Made by a program: the position numbers and the translations under genes. Shown here in pieces: positions 6,301 through 10,388 of a stretch of 10,388 nucleotides of DNA. Position 1 is the first letter of the stretch. Each line of letters begins with the position of its first letter. A model generated the notes under the pieces. It had not been told where the DNA came from, made no database searches, and saw only the letters and a program-made list of their open reading frames with translations. This DNA comes from Porphyromonadaceae bacterium UBA2720. GTDB taxonomy: Bacteria > Bacteroidota > Bacteroidia > Bacteroidales > Muribaculaceae. The DNA lies in the NCBI GenBank assembly GCA_002353885.1, contig DEKO01000094.1, forward strand, positions 758-11,145. The letters are read 5' to 3'.

Positions 6301-7689
6301 CTACATCATCAACTTGCTGTAGGTGATCTTAACCTTGGCCTTGTCCAGGCGCAGGCGAGCGATGGCTGGCGTCGATACCTGCGGGGCAATCTTAGTCACT
6401 ACTGTCTGGGCTGCGGTGTAGTAGGTGGCTGCTGTTGTGTAGGTGGTCACGTCCACAGGAGTCACTGTCAGGTTGATGTCATCCTCGGTGGCTACGCCGT
6501 TCTGGTTGTTGATGATGTTGAGCAGATAGGGGCGCAGACCATTGAAGACATAGCTGCGTGTGGTGCTGCTGTAGACGGCATAGAACGAGTCCTTGTTGTT
6601 GGTTAGGCTGTCGCCGGCAATGAACTTGTCCTTCTGCGAAGTCTTGACCATGAGCAGGTTGGTCGGAGGGCTGATGTTGTAGGCTGTGCCCGTGTCCTCG
6701 ACAGGTATGGTCAGTTCCAACTTGTTGATCACACCCAGGTCGTCGCCAACGTTGGCCTTGAAACTGTCGATGATATCCTGGATGGGGAACCGCAGTTGCA
6801 CTTCATAGCCTGCAGGAGCGACGATGATGGCTTGTCCATCGTCGATGCGTTGCTTGACCGATGCGTCAACGTCAAGGGTGATGATATTGTCTTGCAAAGT
6901 CTCAGGCGAGGCGGCCATGTAGGTCGAACGGGTGCTCGTGATGGTGTCGACCTCGTTGACTGTGGTTGACGCCTTGCGGTAGAACACTTGAAGCTCGGTC
7001 TTGTTGAAGTTCATCACGCGACCGCTGCCATAGCTGTTGCAGATGTAGATGCCTGGGAAGAATTTGGCAAAAGCGCTGGGCGAACTGAACGTCTCGGGAT
7101 GCTGACGATACTCCTGGTGGATATCGCGAGCCAGGCTCACCGGCATGGGCACAAAAACGGCTTCGTACGAGTAGGTCTGGCCACCGCTCTCTTGATAGAC
7201 CGTGGTGGTCGACAGGGGCGAATAGGCCGTCGAGCCCAGCAGGTCGTCCTCGTCATAGTAGCCTGTAGGGTCGAAGTCGCTGTAAAGTGGCGACGGCAAC
7301 TGCTTGTTCAGACGATACACTTTCAGCCGCATGGGAGGCTTAGAGTCGCCAGTGAAGCCATCTCCGGTGATGGCCAGCATCAGACGGCATGAGTCAATCA
7401 TCTCGCTACTCACACCCATGGTGTCGATCAGGGCAGCAGGGATGAACTGGGTCACGACCTCGCTGCTGAGCGTGCCATAGCCGTCGGCCTTGAGCAGACC
7501 CACCAACTGGGTGCTGGTGCGCGCCTGGACGCGCTGGTTGAGCACGCTGTGGCCTGTGAGGACAAACGACGAGTCCTCGATGATGGCCGACCGTGTGTCG
7601 GTGAGCGATGTGCCGATGGTCTCGTCGGTGCACGACTGCAGTCCCAGCAGAACGGCCAGGACAAGCAGTGTATTGAAGATTTTTTTCAT
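6301..7689 (-). CDS. DUF4270-type lipoprotein
   Basis: 462 residues from the ATG at 7689 to TAG. The N-terminus MKKIFNTLLVLAVLLGLQSC is a lipoprotein signal with lipobox LQSC and Cys20, followed by TDE, an acidic start compatible with surface export in Bacteroidota. The body is Ser/Thr/Asp-rich with beta character (for example LMLAITGDGF, LKVYRLNKQLPSPLYSDF, GIYICNSYGSGRVM) and fits my memory of the DUF4270 family. In Bacteroidales this family often sits directly after a short glycogen-synthase-like gene, as here. It begins 21 bases after that gene's stop on the same strand, so the two form an operon. No enzyme motif is seen and the biochemical role is unknown. No strong terminator was found after it; only a short TAACG/CGTTA inverted repeat follows. 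Confidence 0.85.
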   Translation of the reverse strand: MKKIFNTLLVLAVLLGLQSCTDETIGTSLTDTRSAIIEDSSFVLTGHSVLNQRVQARTSTQLVGLLKADGYGTLSSEVVTQFIPAALIDTMGVSSEMIDSCRLMLAITGDGFTGDSKPPMRLKVYRLNKQLPSPLYSDFDPTGYYDEDDLLGSTAYSPLSTTTVYQESGGQTYSYEAVFVPMPVSLARDIHQEYRQHPETFSSPSAFAKFFPGIYICNSYGSGRVMNFNKTELQVFYRKASTTVNEVDTITSTRSTYMAASPETLQDNIITLDVDASVKQRIDDGQAIIVAPAGYEVQLRFPIQDIIDSFKANVGDDLGVINKLELTIPVEDTGTAYNISPPTNLLMVKTSQKDKFIAGDSLTNNKDSFYAVYSSTTRSYVFNGLRPYLLNIINNQNGVATEDDINLTVTPVDVTTYTTAATYYTAAQTVVTKIAPQVSTPAIARLRLDKAKVKITYSKLMM

Positions 7690-7710
7690 GATGCCGATAA
7701 AAACGGAATT

Positions 7711-8541
7711 TTATAGCGATTCATAGAATTGTGCCACTGCCTCGACATTGTTCTCCTCGCCGGGATAGGGCATGAACGGTAGACCGCTCTCTTGTACCAT
7801 CTGCAGAATTTCGGGCTTGATGTTGGGGCTGCATTGCATCACGGCATCGCAGTGCTTGAGAGCCAGACGGGTCAGTGCAGTGTGGTCGACGGGCTGACCC
7901 ATGATGTCATGCACTGTGGCCTCGTTGATGCCGTCCTGAACCAGCAACTCGCCCAGGCGCTCGTTGAGCGGCGCACCGAAGTCATCATCCCACAGGCTAT
8001 ACACAATCTTTGCCTCGCGGAACGAAGGATCGTCGGGAAACAGCTCGCGCATGTAGAGTGGCGCCAGAGCGGTTATCCAGCCGCTGCATTGAATCACGTC
8101 GGGCGACCAACGCTGCTTGCGCAACGCCTCGATGACCGAACGGACGTAAAAGATGCTGCGTTCGTGGTTGACCTCGGGAGTCATGAGTGTCTCAGGCTCC
8201 TTGGGTAGCTCCTTGACTTTCTGGTCGCGGCCCACGCTGATGAAGTAATCGTCGTTGAAGATGAAGAACACCGAGATGCGCGAGGGGGGCAGGGGGGCGG
8301 TCTTCATGATGAGTGGGTGGTCGGTGTCGTCGATGATGATATTCATGCCCGACAGGCGATACACTTCGTGAAGCTGGTTGCGGCGCTCGTTGATGCAGCC
8401 ATATTTGGGCATGAACGCACGCACCTCGGCGCCACGTTCCTTGATGCCTTGTGGCAAGTCGTGGCCCCAAAGCGACATTGGGGTCTCGTCCAGATAGGGG
8501 GCTATCTCTTGCGAGATGAATAAAGCTTTCTTTACCTCCAT
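7711..8541 (-). CDS. Short glycogen/starch synthase-like protein (GT5 N-terminal half only)
   Basis: 276 residues from the ATG at 8541 (MEVKKALFISQEIAPY). The frame is open to 8649, but that extension would cover the TAnnTTTG promoter and adds non-conserved sequence. It corresponds to the N-terminal Rossmann domain of family GT5 glycogen synthases: KALFISQEIAPY (5-16), HDLPQGIKERGAEVRAFMPKY (27-47), FFIFNDDYF (92-100), WSPDVIQCSGWITALAPLYMR (145-165) and DAVMQCSPNIKPEI (232-245). The C-terminal GT-B domain is absent, since full enzymes have about 480-600 residues. The usual KTGGL motif reads DETPMSL, and the H-D-W site reads C-S-G-W. It is therefore unlikely to be a catalytic ADP-glucose glucosyltransferase and may be a repurposed or regulatory fold. 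First gene of an operon with the DUF4270-type lipoprotein. Confidence 0.82.
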   Translation of the reverse strand: MEVKKALFISQEIAPYLDETPMSLWGHDLPQGIKERGAEVRAFMPKYGCINERRNQLHEVYRLSGMNIIIDDTDHPLIMKTAPLPPSRISVFFIFNDDYFISVGRDQKVKELPKEPETLMTPEVNHERSIFYVRSVIEALRKQRWSPDVIQCSGWITALAPLYMRELFPDDPSFREAKIVYSLWDDDFGAPLNERLGELLVQDGINEATVHDIMGQPVDHTALTRLALKHCDAVMQCSPNIKPEILQMVQESGLPFMPYPGEENNVEAVAQFYESL

Positions 8542-8564
8542 GATGCTATTGAGTTTAATGTATG

Positions 8565-8572
8565 CAAAGTTA
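8565..8572 (-). promoter_or_regulatory. -7 promoter box of the GT5-like/DUF4270 operon
   Basis: The minus strand reads TAACTTTG, an exact TAnnTTTG match, 23 bases before the ATG at 8541. This supports that start over the longer upstream frame. A clear -33 box is not evident. Confidence 0.6.
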
Positions 8573-8623
8573 CTGAAATTTCTGCAATTTGGAGATGTTT
8601 CTGCTTTTGTTACTGACATTTTT
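8569..8623. repeat. Paired direct repeat upstream of the GT5-like gene
   Basis: GTTACTGA occurs at 8569-8576 and 8609-8616, exactly 40 bp apart, each followed by a similar T-rich run (AATTTCT and CATTTTT). The proximal copy overlaps the -7 box. TTTCTGC is also repeated nearby at 8579-8585 and 8598-8604. This could be a tandem binding site or chance in AT-rich DNA. Confidence 0.35.
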
Positions 8624-8695
8624 AGCAAAAAAGTGTACCATTTTAACATCTTGTAATCATTCGACTGCCGTTTTCGGCTATAGGCTGGCGATGCC

Positions 8696-8743
8696 TTGGT
8701 CTATACTTTTTCTCCCTTGGTCAATGTTTGGCAAGCATTGGTC
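8696..8743 (+). promoter_or_regulatory. Three TTGGTC direct repeats at exact 21-bp period
   Basis: TTGGTC occurs at 8696-8701, 8717-8722 and 8738-8743, 21 bp start to start in both intervals. C two bases before and T three bases after each copy are also constant. The array ends 20 bp upstream of the -33 TTG of the Spy-like gene's promoter, the usual place for an activator. A period of two helical turns with direct orientation is the geometry of LytTR-type response regulator sites. Confidence 0.6.
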
Positions 8744-8763
8744 TCTAACACCCTTTTGACTTC

Positions 8764-8794
8764 TTGCACAGTCGCAAAAACGGCATTAACTTTG
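8764..8794 (+). promoter_or_regulatory. Promoter of the Spy-like gene
   Basis: TTG at 8764-8766 and TAACTTTG at 8787-8794 are separated by 20 bp, matching the Bacteroidota -33/-7 arrangement. The A-rich leader before the ATG would be about 45 nt. Confidence 0.75.
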
Positions 8795-8846
8795 CAGCGT
8801 CGACATTTGACAAACTAACATCATTTCTTTACTAAACAAAACAACA

Positions 8847-9404
8847 ATGAAGAAGACATTTTTTGCAATCATGGTAGCGCTCCTGGCTGTGGCCAGTGTG
8901 TGCGCACAACCCCAAGGCCGTGGACATCGCCACGGTGGTATGAACCCCGGACAGATGATCGAGCGACGTGTGGCTATGCTCGATAAGGAGCTCTCGCTCA
9001 CACCCGACCAGAAGACCGCCATTGCAGCCATCTACACCGAGCAAGCCGAGAAGATGAAGGCAAAGATGGAGCAAAAACGTGCCGACAAGGACAACCAAGT
9101 GCAGCCTAAGCCCGAGGACATGAAGGCTCGCCGCGAGGCCATGAAGGCCGAGCAGGACGAGGTCGACAACAAGGTGGCGCAGCTGCTCACTGCCGAGCAG
9201 AAGGCCAAGTTTGAACAGGTCAAGGCTAAGCGCGCCGAGCGCGGTCATGACAACAAGGGCATGCGTCATCGCGGTCCCAAGCACGAGGACGGTAAAGCTC
9301 CCCACATGAAGGGCAAGGCTGACTGCGACAAAAAGGCTGAATGCTGCAAGGACAATGCAAAAGCCGACTGCTGCAACAGCAAGGTCGAAGCTCCTGTCAA
9401 GTGA
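8847..9404 (+). CDS. Spy/CpxP-like periplasmic protein with His- and Cys-rich segments
   Basis: 185 residues from an ATG after an A-rich leader. The signal peptide is residues 1-20 (MKKTFFAIMVALLAVASVCA, cut before QPQG). A His-rich stretch (GRGHRHGG, 24-31) leads into a charged, all-helical body with two LTxxQ-like motifs, LSLTPDQKTAI (49-59) and LLTAEQKAKFEQ (113-124), as in the Spy/CpxP/ZraP group of periplasmic chaperones and metal sensors. Residues 133-155 carry four more His, and the tail has Cys160, 166, 167, 175 and 176, in an unusual DC...ECC...DCC pattern. The family binds unfolded proteins or, in ZraP and CnrX, zinc, copper, nickel or cobalt. The tail suggests metal binding or disulfide formation, which is an inference. 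It has its own promoter and terminator. Upstream repeats suggest control by a two-component system. Confidence 0.82.
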   Translation: MKKTFFAIMVALLAVASVCAQPQGRGHRHGGMNPGQMIERRVAMLDKELSLTPDQKTAIAAIYTEQAEKMKAKMEQKRADKDNQVQPKPEDMKARREAMKAEQDEVDNKVAQLLTAEQKAKFEQVKAKRAERGHDNKGMRHRGPKHEDGKAPHMKGKADCDKKAECCKDNAKADCCNSKVEAPVK

Positions 9405-9427
9405 CACCGAAGCCGGCTAGATAGAAC

Positions 9428-9466
9428 AAAAAACTGCAGACCCCACTCGGGCTTGCAGTTTTTTTT
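9428..9466 (+). terminator. Rho-independent terminator of the Spy-like gene
   Basis: ACTGCA (9433-9438) pairs with TGCAGT (9454-9459) with an inner CCC/GGG and a small internal loop. The stem is preceded by six As and followed by eight Ts (9459-9466), a classic intrinsic terminator that could also act on the minus strand. Confidence 0.88.
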
Positions 9467-9468
9467 AG

Positions 9469-9476
9469 TATCTTTG
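9469..9476 (+). promoter_or_regulatory. -7 promoter box of the YqaA-like gene
   Basis: TATCTTTG is an exact TAnnTTTG match, starting two bases after the T tail of the preceding terminator and 29 bases before the next ATG. The -33 region would lie inside the terminator stem; no clear TTTG is seen there. Confidence 0.6.
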
Positions 9477-9505
9477 CGCGGCCGTTTGCAGCGGCCAAGC
9501 AAGCT

Positions 9506-9970
9506 ATGGACGCATTTGTGCAATTCTTTGTCGACTGGGGATACTGGGGCATGTTTGTCTCGGCATTCATCGCCGGTAGCATCATCCCGCTCAGCAGCGA
9601 GGCGGTGCTTGTTGCCTGTGTGGGGCCGCTGCACCTCAATCCCTGGCTATGCCTGGTCGCTGCCACAGCTGGCAATGTGGCAGGTGGCATGACCTGCTAC
9701 TGGCTTGGTACATTGGGCAACATGGAGTGGATTGAACGCTACGCCCATGTCAGCCGCGAGAAGCTGGACCGTGCCGAGCGATTTATCCATGGACGTGGAG
9801 CGTGGATGGCGTTCTTTGCATTTGTCCCTGTGCTGGGCAGTGCCCTAACCGTGGTGTTGGGCATGATGCGGGCCAACATCCCCATCACCGTGCTGGCCAT
9901 GGCCCTGGGTAAGATCATCCGCTATGCCCTAGTCATCGGCGGAACGCTAGGGGTTGCTGCCCTGCTGTAA
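9506..9970 (+). CDS. YqaA/DedA-family inner-membrane protein (VTT domain)
   Basis: 154 residues, close to the 140-200 usual for YqaA proteins. Hydrophobic segments lie at about 11-40, 46-68, 98-120 and 126-153. Motifs fit the VTT/SNARE-associated family: IPLSSEAVLVA (27-37), GNVAGGMTCYWLG (56-68), a charged cytoplasmic stretch ending RFIHGRGAW (92-100), and FVPVLGSALTVVLGMMR (106-122), the re-entrant helix with its proline and glycine. DedA relatives are linked to undecaprenyl-phosphate or phospholipid recycling and proton-motive-force maintenance. For the YqaA subgroup the substrate is not established. The ATG at 9506 is 29 bases past a -7 box. It is single-gene and ends convergently with asnS. 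Confidence 0.88.
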   Translation: MDAFVQFFVDWGYWGMFVSAFIAGSIIPLSSEAVLVACVGPLHLNPWLCLVAATAGNVAGGMTCYWLGTLGNMEWIERYAHVSREKLDRAERFIHGRGAWMAFFAFVPVLGSALTVVLGMMRANIPITVLAMALGKIIRYALVIGGTLGVAALL

Positions 9971-10014
9971 TCACGATTCAACTGTCTATAGAACCCACTA
10001 TAGTAAAATAACGA

Positions 10015-10053
10015 ACTGCGAATGGCGCAAATTTGTCTCGCGCCATTCGCAGT
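10015..10053. terminator. Perfect 14-bp hairpin between YqaA-like gene and asnS
   Basis: ACTGCGAATGGCGC (10015-10028) pairs perfectly with 10040-10053 around an 11-nt loop. AT-rich DNA flanks the left arm, giving a T-rich tail for minus-strand transcripts. It is placed between two convergent stops and so probably serves both genes. Confidence 0.85.
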
Positions 10054-10073
10054 CTGAGTTTGATAACAACGGT

Positions 10074-10388
10074 TTAGAACTCGGCGTTGTTGGGTGTGCG
10101 GGGGAAGGGGATGACGTCGCGGATGTTGGTCATGCCCGTCACAAACAAGACCAGACGCTCAAAGCCCAGACCGAAGCCTGCGTGAGGCACAGTACCGAAC
10201 TTGCGAGTCTCCAGATACCACCACATGTCCTTCATTGGAATGCCGCGGCGCTCAATTTCGCCGATGAGCTTGTCGTAGTTCTCCTCACGCTCGCTGCCGC
10301 CGATGATCTCGCCGATCTGTGGGAATAGTACATCCATGGCGCGCACCGTCTTGCCGTCGTCGTTCTGCTTCATATAGAAGGCCTTGAT
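10074..10388 (-). CDS. asnS: Asparaginyl-tRNA synthetase, C-terminal part (5' end outside window)
   Basis: Class II aminoacyl-tRNA synthetase that charges tRNA-Asn with asparagine in the cytoplasm. The minus-strand frame is open from the window edge ([14 protein letters not shown]) to the TAA at 10074-10076, giving the last 104 residues of a protein of about 465. Diagnostic features are KAFYM, the [11 protein letters not shown] segment of the catalytic core, [24 protein letters not shown] (class II motif 3, containing GLGFER), and the end [18 protein letters not shown]. The Met at 10373 is internal, as conserved sequence continues upstream of it. It converges with the YqaA-like gene across the shared hairpin. 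Confidence 0.97.
   Translation of the reverse strand: MKAFYMKQNDDGKTVRAMDVLFPQIGEIIGGSEREENYDKLIGEIERRGIPMKDMWWYLETRKFGTVPHAGFGLGFERLVLFVTGMTNIRDVIPFPRTPNNAEF

Noticed and set aside
8542..8649. Longer N-terminus for the GT5-like protein
   Set aside because: The added 36 codons span the TAACTTTG promoter box and are not family-like; MEVKKALFISQEIAPY is the natural beginning.
8832..9407. 191-codon open frame on the minus strand
   Set aside because: It is a Leu/His-rich mirror of the Spy-like gene, which has a signal peptide, promoter and terminator on the plus strand; the minus-strand frame has none.
9986..10003. CTATAG repeated as CTATAG-N6-CTATAG, a possible operator or hairpin
   Set aside because: Short, AT-rich and located downstream of both convergent genes, with no promoter nearby to regulate; probably chance.

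Overview
The window reads as a chromosomal segment of a Bacteroidota member, most likely order Bacteroidales (Prevotellaceae or Muribaculaceae-like; the family cannot be settled from the sequence alone). The main indications are a SecA with the Bacteroidota-style C-terminal zinc tail, a DUF4270-type lipoprotein, a modular starch-binding surface protein with a Bacteroidales-type C-terminal tail, no Shine-Dalgarno sequences before the starts, and several TAnnTTTG -7 promoter boxes.

Layout, left to right: the 3' part of secA on the plus strand (1-951) runs into a convergent terminator region (952-1072) holding a heptamer tandem array and two hairpins. On the minus strand follow a 1332-residue secreted multi-domain starch-binding-like protein (1073-5071), an intergenic region with a perfect LacI-type operator inside its probable promoter, an uncharacterised DUF3843-like protein (5280-6008), a chain of hairpins, and a tRNA-Thr(CGT) gene (6107-6179). 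Still on the minus strand is a two-gene operon of a half-length GT5 glycogen-synthase-like protein (7711-8541) and a DUF4270-type lipoprotein (6301-7689). A 305-base divergent control region separates it from two plus-strand genes: a Spy/CpxP-like periplasmic protein with a His/Cys-rich tail (8847-9404) and a YqaA/DedA-type membrane protein (9506-9970). A second convergent terminator precedes the 3' end of asnS on the minus strand (10074-10388, partial).

Most of the region is housekeeping or lineage-conserved genes. No prophage, insertion sequence, CRISPR array or recognisable defence system is present. The interest is in control elements and unusual proteins: a LacI operator tying a large starch-binding surface protein to sugar control; three direct repeats at an exact 21-bp period in front of the Spy-like gene, suggesting LytTR-type control of a possibly metal-binding envelope protein; mutually exclusive hairpins between a tRNA and the downstream mRNA; and two intergenic arrays of five 7-bp units. 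All functions are inferred from sequence memory and motif reading; no database search was run.
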